Source: Nomia melanderi (lineage: Eukaryota > Arthropoda > Insecta > Hymenoptera > Halictidae). Taken from it: DNA of 64,000 nt. Positions within the stretch are counted from its first letter, which is position 1; the number at the start of each line of letters is the position of its first letter. The notes below the pieces were generated by a model, which saw nothing but the letters and a program-made list of their open reading frames with translations, ran no database searches and was not told the DNA's origin. The DNA is taken from contig NW_027475140.1 of NCBI RefSeq assembly GCF_051020985.1, forward strand, positions 806,001 through 870,000. Direction: 5' to 3'. This document shows positions 25,601 to 36,799 of this stretch, in pieces. The position numbers and the translations under genes are program-made.

Positions 25601-28600
25601 AGATATATATTGGATATTTCCCTGACCCTGAGTGTCCGGCCCCATGAGACTGTGGTTTTTTCGGCCCCTGGTGGTCCGAGGTCGTTCCCGTTGCACAGAT
25701 ACATGCGCCAGGGCCTCCTGCAGATAATTCGCTTTGGTTTATTGCGCTATCTCTAATAGCTCCCGAGATATCACCAGATATATATTGGATTTTGCCCTGA
25801 CCATGAGTGTCCGGCCCCATGAGACTGTGGTTTTCTCGGCCCCTGGTGGTCCGAGGTTGTTCCCGCCGCGCAGAATCATGGGCCAGGTCCTCCAACAGAC
25901 AATGCACTTTGATTTATTGCTCTATCTGTAATAGCACCCGAGATATCACCAGATATATATAGGATTTTCCCCTGACCATGAGTGTCCGGCACCATGACAC
26001 TGCGGTTTTCTCGGCCCCTGGTGCTCCGAGGTCGTTCCCGCTGCACAGATACATGCGCCAGGGCCTCCTACAGACAATGCACTTTGATTTATTGCGCTAT
26101 CTGTAATAGCACCCGAGATATCACCAGATATGTATTGGATTTTTCCCTGACCCTGAGTGTCCGGCCCCATGAGACTGCGGTTTTCTCGGCCCCTGGTGGT
26201 CCGAGGTCGTTCCCGCTGCACACACTCATGCGCCAGGGCCTCCTGCAGATAATTCACGTTGGTTTATTGCGCTATCTGTAATAGCACCCGAGATATCACC
26301 AGATATGTATTGGATTTTTCCCTGACCCTGAGTGTCCGGCCCCATGAGACTGCGGTTTTCTCGGCCCCTACGGGTCCGAGGTCGTTCCCGCTGCACAGAT
26401 TCATGCGCCAGGGCCTCCTGCAGATAATTCACTTTGGTTTATTGCGCTATCTCTAACAGCACCCAAGATATCACCAGATATATATTGGATTTTTCACTGA
26501 CCCTGAGTGTCCGGCCCCATGAGACGGTGGTCTCCTCGGCCCCTGGTGGTCCGAGGTCGTTCCCGTTTCACAGATTCATGCGCCGGGGCCTCCTACTAAA
26601 AATGCACTTTGATTTATTGCGCTATCTGTAATAGCACCCGAGATATCACCAGATATATATTGGATATTTCCCTCAACCTGAGTGTCCAGCCCCATGAGAC
26701 GGTGGTTTTCTCGGCCCCTGGTGCTCCGAGGTCGTTCCCGCTGCACAGATACATGCGCCAGGGCCTCCTACAGACAATGCACTTTGATTTATTGCGCTAT
26801 CTGTAATAGCACCCGAGATATCACCAGATATGTATTGGATTTTTCCCTGACCCTGAGTGTCCGGCCCCATGAGACTGCGGTTTTCTCGGCCCCTGGTGGT
26901 CCGAGGTCGTTCCCGCTGCACACACTCATGCGCCAGGGCCTCCTGCAGGTAATTCACGTTGGTTTATTGCGCTATCTGTGATAGCACCCGAGATATCACC
27001 AGATATATATTGGATTTTCCCCTGACCCTGAGTGTCCGGCCCCATGAGACTGTGGTTTTCTCGGCCCCTGGTGGTCCGAGGTCGTTCCCGTTGCACAGAA
27101 TCATGCGCCAGGGCTTTCTGCAGACAATGCACTTTGGTTTATTGCGCTATCTCTAATAGCACCCGAGATATCACCAGATATATATTGGATTTTCCCCTGA
27201 ACCTGAGTGTCCGGCCCCATGAGATGGTGGTTTTCTCGGCCCCTGGTGATCCGAGGTCGTTCCCGCTGCACAGATTCATGCACCAGGGCCTCTTGCAGAC
27301 AATTCACTTTGGTTTATTGCGCCAGCACTAATAGCACCCGAGATATCACCAGATATATATAGGATTTTCCCCTGACCCTGAGTGTCCGGCCCCATGAGAC
27401 TGTGGTTTTCTCGGCCCCTGGTGGTCCGAGGTCGTTCCCGCTGCACAGATACATGCGCCAGGGCCGCCTACAGACAATGCACTTTGATTTATTACGCTAT
27501 CTGTAATAGCACCCGAGATATCACCAGATATATATTGGATTTTCCCCTGACCCTGAGTGTCCTGCCCCATGAGACTGTGGTTTTCTCTGCCCCTGGTCGT
27601 CCGAGGTCGTTCCCGCTGCACAGATTCATGCGCCAGGGCCTCCTACAAGTAATGCACTTTGATTTATTGCGCTATCTGTAATAGCACCCGAGATATCACC
27701 AGATATATATTGGATTTTTCCCTGACCCTGAGTGTCCGGCCCCATGAGACGGTGGTTGTCTCGCCCCTGGTGGTCCGAGGCCGTTCCCGCTGCACAGATT
27801 CATGCGCCAGTGCCTTCTACAGACAATGCACTTTGGTTTATTGCGCTATCTCTAATAGCACCCGAGATATCACCAGATATATATTGGATTTTCCCCTGAA
27901 CCTGAGTGTCCGGCCCCATGAGATGGTGGTTTTCTCGGCCCCTGGTGATCCGAGGTCGTTCCCGCTGCACAGATTCATGCACCAGGGCCTCTTGCAGACA
28001 ATTCACTTTGGTTTATTGCGCCAGCACTAATAGCACCCGAGATATCACCAGATATATATAGGATTTTCCCCTGACCCTGAGTGTCCGGCCCCATGAGACT
28101 GTGGTTTTCTCGGCCCCTGGTGGTCCGAGGTCGTTCCCGCTGCACAGATACATGCGCCAGGGCCGCCTACAGACAATGCACTTTGATTTATTACGCTATC
28201 TGTAATAGCACCCGAGATATCACCAGATATATATTGGATTTTCCCCTGACCCTGAGTGTCCTGCCCCATGAGACTGTGGTTTTCTCTGCCCCTGGTCGTC
28301 CGAGGTCGTTCCCGCTGCACAGATTCATGCGCCAGGGCCTCCTACAAGTAATGCACTTTGATTTATTGCGCTATCTGTAATAGCACCCGAGATATCACCA
28401 GATATATATTGGATTTTTCCCTGACCCTGAGTGTCCGGCCCCATGAGACGGTGGTTGTCTCGCCCCTGGTGGTCCGAGGCCGTTCCCGCTGCACAGATTC
28501 ATGCGCCAGTGCCTTCTACAGACAATGCACTTTGATTTATTGCGCTATCTGTAATAGCAGCCGAGATGTCACCAGATATATATTGGATTTTTCACTGACC

Positions 28601-29454
28601 CTGAGTGTCCGGCCCCATGGGACGGTTGTTTTCTCGGCCCCTGGTGGTCCGAGGTCGTTCCCGCTGCACAGATTCATGCGCCAGGGCCTTCTACAGACAA
28701 TGCACTTTGATTTATTGCACTATCTCTAATAGCACCCAAGATATCACCAGATATATATAGGATTTTTCCCTGACCCTGACTGTCCGGCCCCATGAGACGG
28801 TGATTTTCTCGGCCCCTACGGGTCCGAGGTCGTTCCCGCTGCACAGATTCATGCGCCAGTGCCTCCTGCAGATAATTCACTTTGGTTTATTGCGCTATCT
28901 CTAACAGCACCCAAGATATCACCAGATATATATTGGATTTTTCCCTGACCCTGAGTGTCCGGCCCCATGAGACTGTGGTTTTTTCGGCCCCTGGTGGTCC
29001 GAGGTCGTTCCCGTTGCACAGATACATGCGGCAGGGCCTCCTGCAGATAATTCGCTTTGGTTTATTGCGCTATCTCTAATAGCTCCCGAGATATCACCAG
29101 ATATATATTGGATTTTGCCCTGACCATGAGTGTCCGGCCCCATGAGACTGTGGTTTTCTCGGCCCCTGGTGGTCCGAGGTTGTTCCCGCCGCGCAGAATC
29201 ATGGGCCAGGTCCTCCAACAGACAATGCACTTTGATTTATTGCTCTATCTGTAATAGCACCCGAGATATCACCAGATATATATAGGATTTTCCCCTGACC
29301 ATGAGTGTCCGGCCCCATGACACTGCGGTTTTCTCGGCCCCTGGTGCTCCGAGGTCGTTCCCGCTGCACAGATACATGCGCCAGGGCCTCCTACAGACAA
29401 TGCACTTTGATTTATTGCGCTATCTGTAATAGCACCCGAGATATCACCAGATAT
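22388..29454 (+). repeat. Large duplication, right copy (visible part)
   Basis: Partner of 1-7067. Monomer order, single-base variants and indels correspond one to one; for example the 174-bp monomer at 1282-1455 reappears at 3669 + 20000, that is 23669-23842. Identity over 7 kb is far higher than between neighbouring monomers, so this duplication is among the youngest events in the array. Confidence 0.92.
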
Positions 29455-30304
29455 GTATTGGATTTTTCCCTGACCCTGAGTGTCCGGCCCCATGAGACTG
29501 CGGTTTTCTCGGCCCCTGGTGGTCCGAGGTCGTTCCCGCTGCACACACTCATGCGCCAGGGCCTCCTGCCGATAATTCACGTTGGTTTATTGCGCTATCT
29601 GTAATAGCACCCGAGATATCACCAGATATGTATTGGATTTTTCCCTGACCCTGAGTGTCCGGCCCCATGAGACTGCGGTTTTCTCGGCCCCTACGGGTCC
29701 GAGGTCGTTCCCGCTGCACAGATTCATGCGCCAGGGCCTCCTGCAGATAATTCACTTTGGTTTATTGCGCTATCTCTAACAGCACCCAAGATATCACCAG
29801 ATATATATTGGATTTTTCACTGACCCTGAGTGTCCGGCCCCATGAGACGGTGGTCTCCTCGGCCCCTGGTGGTCCGAGGTCGTTCCCGTTGCACAGATTC
29901 ATGCGCCGGGGCCTCCTACTAAAAATGCACTTTGATTTATTGCGCTATCTGTAATAGCACCCGAGATATCACCAGATATATATTGGATATTTCCCTCAAC
30001 CTGAGTGTCCAGCCCCATGAGACGGTGGTTTTCTCGGCCCCTGGTGCTCCGAGGTCGTTCCCGCTGCACAGATACATGCGCCAGGGCCTCCTACAGACAA
30101 TGCACTTTGATTTATTGCGCTATCTGTAATAGCACCCGAGATATCACCAGATATGTATTGGATTTTTCCCTGACCCTGAGTGTCCGGCCCCATGAGACTG
30201 CGGTTTTCTCGGCCCCTGGTGGTCCGAGGTCGTTCCCGCTGCACACACTCATGCGCCAGGGCCTCCTGCAGGTAATTCACGTTGGTTTAATGCGCTATCT
30301 GTAA
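28045..30304 (+). repeat. 19-monomer repeat, partial unit continuing past 29454
   Basis: This copy follows 24722-28044 at an offset of 3,323 bp and keeps matching through 29455, with scattered substitutions, until roughly 30.25 kb. It preserves what appears to be the original right flank of the duplicated block, because the equivalent copy at 5658 loses the match at 7067. Beyond about 30.25 kb a 700-bp (4-monomer) offset repeat takes over for one to two monomers. Confidence 0.75.
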
Positions 30305-31014
30305 TAGCACCCGAGATATCACCAGATATGTATTGGATTTTTCCCTGACCCTGAGTGTCCGGCCCCATGAGACTGCGGTTTTCTCGGCCCCTACGGGTCC
30401 GAGGTCGTTCCCGCTGCACAGATTCATGCGCCAGGGCCTCCTGCAGATAATTCACTTTGGTTTATTGCGCTATCTCTAACAGCACCCAAGATATCACCAG
30501 ATATATATTGGATTTTTCACTGACCCTGAGTGTCCGGCCCCATGAGACGGTGGTCTCCTCGGCCCCTGGTGGTCCGAGGTCGTTCCCGTTGCACAGATTC
30601 ATGCGCCGGGGCCTCCTACTAAAAATGCACTTTGATTTATTGCGCTATCTGTAATAGCACCCGAGATATCACCAGATATATATTGGATTTTCCCCTGAAC
30701 CTGAGTGTCCAGCCCCATGAGACGGTGGTTTTCTCGGCCCCTGGTGGACCGAGGTCGTTCCCGCTGCACAGATTCATGCGCCAGGGCCTCCTGCAGATAA
30801 TTCACTTTGGTTTATTGCGCTATCTCTAATAGCACCCGAGATATCACCAGATATATATTGGATTTTGCCCAGACCCTGAGTGTCCGGCCCCATGAGACTG
30901 TGGTTTTCTCGGCTCCTGGTGGTTCGAGGTCGTCCCCGTTGCACAGATTCATGCGCCAGGGCCTCCTGCAGATAATTCACTTTGGTTTATTGCGCTATCT
31001 CTAATAGCACCCGA

Positions 31015-31187
31015 GATATCACCAGATATATTTTGGATTTTCCCCTGACCCTGAGTGTCCGGCCCCATGAGACTGGTTTTCTCGGCCCCTGGTGGTCCGA
31101 GGTCGTTCCCGCTGCACAAATTCATGCGCCAGGGCCTCCTACAGACAATGCACTTTGATTTATTGCGCTATCTGTGATAGCACCCGA
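31015..31187 (+). repeat. 173-bp monomer (two bases lost)
   Basis: GAGACTGGTTTTC replaces GAGACTGTGGTTTTC near 31070. It lies at the gradual border between zones 1 and 2 and I saw no second copy. Confidence 0.85.
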
Positions 31188-33659
31188 GATATCACCAGAT
31201 ATATATTGGATTTTCCCCTGACCCTGAGTGTCCGGCCCCATGAGACTGTGGTTTTCTCGGCCCCTGGTGGTCCGAGGTCGTTCCCGTTGCACAGAATCAT
31301 GCGCCAGGGCTTTCTGCAGACAATGCACTTTGGTTTATTGCGCTATCTCTAATAGCACCCGAGATATCACCAGATATATATTGGATTTTCCCCTGAACCT
31401 GAGTGTCCGGCCCCATGAGATGGTGGTTTTCTCGGCCCCTGGTGATCCGAGGTCGTTCCCGCTGCACAGATTCATGCACCAGGTCCTCTTGCAGACAATT
31501 CACTTTGGTTTATTGCGCTATCACTAATAGCACCCGAGATATCACCAGATATATATTGGATTTTCCCCTGACCCTGAGTGTCCGGCCCCATGAGACTGTG
31601 GTTTTCTCGGCCCCTGGTGGTCCGAGGTCGTTCCCGTTGCACCGATTCATGCGGCAGGGCCTCCTGCAGATAATTCACTTTGGTTTATTGCGCTATCTCT
31701 AATAGCGCCCGAGATATCACCAGATATATATTGGATTGTCCCCTGACCCTGAGTGCCCGGCCCCAAGAGACTGTGGTTTTCTCGGCCCCTGGTCGTCCGA
31801 GGTCGTTCCCGCTGCACAGATTCATGCGCCAAGGCCTCCTACAAGTAATGCACTTTGATTTATTGCGCTATCTGTAATAGCACCCGAGATATCACCAGAT
31901 ATATATTGGATTTTTCCCTGACCCTGAGTGTCCGGCCCCATGAGATGGTGGTTGTCTCGTCTCTGGTGGTCCGAGGTCGTTCCCGCTTCACAGATTCATG
32001 CGCCAGTGCCTTCTACAGACAATGCACTTTGATTTATTGCGCTATCTGTAATAGCAGCCGAGATATCACCAGGTATATATTGGATTTTTCACTGACCCTG
32101 AGTGTCCGGCCCCATGAGACGGTTGTTTTCTCGGCCCCTGGTGGTCCGAGGTCGTTCCCGCTGCACAGATTCATGCGCCAGGGCCTCCTACAGACAATGC
32201 ACTTTGATTTATTGCGCTATCTGTAATAGCACCCGAGATATCACCAGATATATATTGGATTTTCCCCTGACCCTGAGTGTCCGGCCCCATGAGACTGTGG
32301 TTTTCTCGGCCCCTGGTGGTCCGAGGTCGTTCCCGTTGCACAGAATCTTGCGCCAGGGCTTTCTGCAGACAATGCACTTTGGTTTATTGCGCTATCTCTA
32401 ATAGCACCCGAGATATCACCAGATATATATTGGATTTTCCCCTGAACCTGAGTGTCCGGCCCCATGAGATGGTGGTTTTCTCGGCCCCTGGTCGTCCGAG
32501 GTCGTTCCCGCTGCACAGATTTATGCGCCAGGGCCTCCTGCAGATAATTCACTTTGATTTATTGCGCTATCTGTAATAGCACCCGAGATATCACCAGATA
32601 TATATTGGATTTTTCCCTGACCCTGAGTGTCCGGCCCCATGAGACGGTAGTTTTCTCGGCCCCTGGTGGTCCGAGGTCGTTCCCGCTGCACAGATTCATG
32701 CGCCAGGGCCTCCTACAGACAATGCACTTTGATTTATTGCGCCATCTGTAATAGCACCCGAGATATCACCAGATATATATTGGATTTTTCCCTGACCCTG
32801 AGTGTCCGGCCCCATGAGACGGTGGTTTTCTCGGCCTCTGGTGATCCGAGGTCGTTCCCGCTGAACAGATTCATGCGCCAGGGCCTCCTGCAGATAAGTC
32901 ACTTTGGTTTATTGCTCTATCTCTAATAGCACCCGAGATATCACCAGATATATATTGGATTTTCCCTGACCCTGAGTGTCCGGCCCCATGAGACTGTGGT
33001 TTTCTCGGCCCCTGGTGGTCCGACTATGTTCCCGCTGCACAGATTCGTGCGCCAGGGCCTCCTGCAGACAATGCACTTTCATTTATTGCGCTATCTGTAA
33101 TAGCACCCGAGATATCACCAGATAAATATTGGATTTTCCCCTGACGCTGAGTGTCCGGCCCCATGAGACGGTGGTTTTCTCGGCCCCTGGTGGCCCGAGG
33201 TCGTTCCCGTTGCACAGATTCATGCGCCAGGGCCTCCTGCAGACAATTCACTTTGGTTTATTGCGCTATCTCTAATAGCACCCGAGATATCACCAGATAT
33301 ATATTGGATTTTACCCTGACCCTGAGTGTCCGGCCCCATGAGACGGTCGTTGTCTCGGCCCCTGGAGGTCCGAGGACGTTCCCGCTGCACAGATTCATGC
33401 GCCAGGGCCTCCTACAGACAATGCACTTTGATTTATTGCGCTATCTGTAATAGCACCCGAGATATCACCAGATATATATTGGATTTTTCCTTGACCCTGA
33501 GTGAACGGCCCCATGAGACTGTGGTTTTCTCGGCCCCTGGTGGTCCGAGGTCGTTCCCGCTGCACAGGTTCATGCGCCAGGGTCTCCTACAGACAATGCA
33601 CTTTGACTTATTGCGCTATCTCTAATAGCACCCGAGATATCACCAGATATATATTGGAT

Positions 33660-35710
33660 TTTTCCCTGACCCTGAGTGTCCGGCCCCATGAGACGGTCGT
33701 TTTCTCGGCCCCTGGTGGTCCGACGTCGTTCCCACTGCTCAGGTTCATGCGCCAGGGCCTCCTGCAGACAATGCACTTTGGTTTATTGCGCTATCTCTAA
33801 TAGCACCCGAGATATCACCAGGTATATATTGGATTTTCCCCTGACCCTGAGTGTCCGGCCCCATGAGACTGTGGTTTTCTCGGCCCCTGGTGGTCCGAGG
33901 TCGTTCCCGTTGCACAAATTCATGCGCCAGGGCCTCCTACAGACAATGCACTTTGATTTATTGCGCTATCTGTAATAGCACCCGAGATATCACCAGATTT
34001 ATATTAGATTTTACCCTGACCCTGAGTGTCCGGCCCCATGAGACTGTGGTTTTTTCGGCCCCTGGTGGTCCGAGGTCTTTCCCGCTGCACAGATTCATGC
34101 GCCAGGGCCTCCTGCAGACAATTCACTTTGGTTTATTGCGCTATCTCTAATAGCACCCGAGATATCACCAGATATATATTGGATTTTACCCTGACCCTGA
34201 GTGTCCGGCCCCATGAGACGGTCGTTGTCTCGGCCCCTGGAGGTCCGAGGACGTTCCCGCTGCACAGATTCATGCGCCAGGGCCTCCTACAGGTAATGCA
34301 CTTTGATTTATTGCGCTATCTGTAATGGCACCCGAGATATCACCAGATATATATTGGATTTTTCCCTGACCCTGAGAGACCGGCCCCATGAGAAGGTGGT
34401 TGTCTCATCCCTGGAGGTCCGAGGTCGTTCCCGCTGCACAGATTCATGCGCCAGGGCCTCCTACAGACAATGCACTTTGATTTATTGCGCTATCTGTAAT
34501 AGCAATCGAGATATCACCAGATATATATTGGATTTTTCACTGACCCTGAGTGTCCGGCCCCATGAGGCGGTCGTTTTCTCGGCCCCTGGTGGTCCGAGGT
34601 CGTTCCCGCTGCACAGATTCATGCGCCAGTGCCTACTACAGACAATGCACTTTGATTTATTGCGCTATCTGTAATAGCACCCGAGATATCACCAGATATA
34701 TATTGGATTTTACCCTGACCCTGAGTGTCCGGCCCCATGAGACTGCGGTTTTTTCGGCCCCTGGTGGTCCGAGGTCGTTCCCGCTGCACAGATTCATGCG
34801 CCAGGGCCTCCTACAGACAATGCACTTTGTTTTATTGCGCTATCTGTAATAGCACCCGAGATATCAGCAGATATATATTGGATTGTTCACTGACCCTGAG
34901 TGTCCGGCCCCATGAGACGGTCGTTTTCTCGGCCCCTGGTGGTCCGACGTCGTTCCCGCTGCACAGGTTCATGCGCCAGGGCCTCCTACAGACAATGCAC
35001 TTTGGTTTATTGCGCTATCTCTAATAGCACCCGAGATATCACCAGGTATATATTGGATTTTCCCCTGACCCTGAGTGTCCGGCCCCATGAGACTGTGGTT
35101 TTCTCGGCCCCTGGTGGTCCGAGGTCGTTCCCGTTGCACAAATTCATGCGCCAGGGCCTCCTACAGACAATGCACTTTGATTTATTGCGCTATCTGTAAT
35201 AGCACCCGAGATATCACCAGATTTATATTGGATTTTTCACTGACCCTGAGTGTCCGGCCCCATGAGACGGTTGTTTTTTCGGCCCCTGGTGGTCCGAGGT
35301 CTTTCCCGCTGCACAGATTCATGCGCCAGGGCCTCCTGCAGACAATTCACTTTGGTTTATTGCGCTATCTCTAATAGCACCCGAGATATCACCAGATATA
35401 TATTGGATTTTACCCTGACCCTGAGTGTCCGGCCCCATGAGACGGTCGTTGTCTCGGCCCCTGGAGGTCCGAGGACGTTCCCGCTGCACAGATTCATGCG
35501 CCAGGGCCTCCTACAGGTAATGCACTTTGATTTATTGCGCTATCTGTAATGGCACCCGAGATATCACCGGATATATATTGGATTTTTCGCTGACCCTGAG
35601 AGTCCGGCCCCATGAGAAGGTGGTTGTCTCATCCCTGGAGGTCCGAGGTCGTTCCCGCTGCACAGATTCATGCGCCAGGGCCTCCTACAGACAATGCACT
35701 TAGATTTATT
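33660..35710 (+). repeat. 7-monomer repeat, 1,224 bp
   Basis: About 33660-34883 repeats from 34884 to about 35710 at an offset of 1,224 bp. Shared markers are GTCCGACGTCG (about 33719 and 34943), CACCAGGTATATATTGG (about 33815 and 35041), a TTGCACAAATTC monomer (about 33909 and 35133) and the TAATGGCACC end (about 34323 and 35547). Confidence 0.8.
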
Positions 35711-36799
35711 GCGCTATCTGTAATAGCACCCGAGATATCACCACATATATATTGGATTTTTCACTGACCCTGAGTGTCCGGCCCCATGAGACGGTTGTTT
35801 TCTCGGTCCCTGGTGTTCCAAGGTCGTTCCCGCTGCACAGATTCATGCGCCAGGGCCTCCTACAGACAATGCACTTTGATTTATTGCGCTATCTGTAATA
35901 GCACCCGAGATATCACCAGATATATATTGGATTTTCCCCTGACCCTGAGTGTCCGGCCCCATGAGACTGTGGTTTTCTCGGCCCCTGGTGGTCCGAGGTC
36001 GTTCCCGCTGCACAGGTTCATGCGCCAGGGTCTCCTACAGACAATGCACATTGATTTATTGCGCTATCTGTAATAGCACCCGAGATATCACCACATATAT
36101 ATTGGATTTTCCCCTGACCCTGAGTGTCCGGCCCCATGAGACTGTGGTTTTCTCGGCCCCTGGAGGTCCGAGGACGTTCCCGCTGCACAGATTCATGCGC
36201 CAGGGCCTCCTACAGGTAATGCACTTTGATTTATTGCGCTATCTCTAATAGCAATCGAGATATCACCAGATATATATTGGATTTTACCCTGACCCTGAGT
36301 GTCCGGCCCCATGAGACTGTGGTTTTTTCGGCCCCTGGTGGTCCGAGGTCGTTCCCGCTGCACAGATTCATGCGCCAGGGCCTCCTACAGACAATGCACT
36401 TTGATTTATTGCGCTATCTGTAATAGCACCCGAGATATCAGCAGATATATACTGGATTTTACCCTGACCCTGAGTGTCCGGCCCCATGAGACGGTCGTTG
36501 TCTCGGCCCCTGGAGGTCCGAGGACGTTCCCGCTGCACAGATTCATGCGCCAGGGCCTCCTACAGGTAATGCACTTTGATTTATTGCGCTATCTGTAGTG
36601 GCACCCGAGATATCACCAGATATATATTGGATTTTTCCCTGACCCTGAGAGTCCGGCCCCATGAGAAGGTGGTTGTCTCATCCCTGGAGGTCCGAGGTCG
36701 TTCCCGCTGCACAGATTCATGCGGCAGGGCCTCCTACAGACAATGCACTTTGATTTATTGCGCTATCTGTAATAGCACCCGAGATATCACCAGATATAT

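Larger units (their letters stand above)
7068..29454 (+). repeat. Inferred second unit of a 22,387-bp tandem duplication
   Basis: If the offset match reflects a tandem duplication, one full unit is 22,387 bp (128 monomers, 13 bp short of 128 x 175 because of small indels). It ends where the match ends at 29454, so it begins at 7068. Only its right third (22388-29454) can be compared inside this window. The remaining 15.3 kb should match sequence immediately left of base 1. The alternative is a shorter dispersed duplication by gene conversion, or an assembly duplication. Confidence 0.6.
1..31000 (+). repeat. Array zone 1: mixed 4- to 19-monomer higher-order repeats
   Basis: Monomers here alternate between two end haplotypes (TAATTCACTTTGG and CAATGCACTTTGA). 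Many carry GGATATTTCCCTCACC with GTCCAGCCCC, a combination nearly absent further right. The zone contains the 22,387-bp-offset duplication, the 3,323-bp repeat and several smaller local repeats. Its right limit is gradual: between about 31.0 and 33.3 kb zone 1 monomers give way to zone 2 types, with a partial 1,049-bp (6-monomer) repeat at about 31.15-31.45 and 32.2-32.5 kb. Confidence 0.75.
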
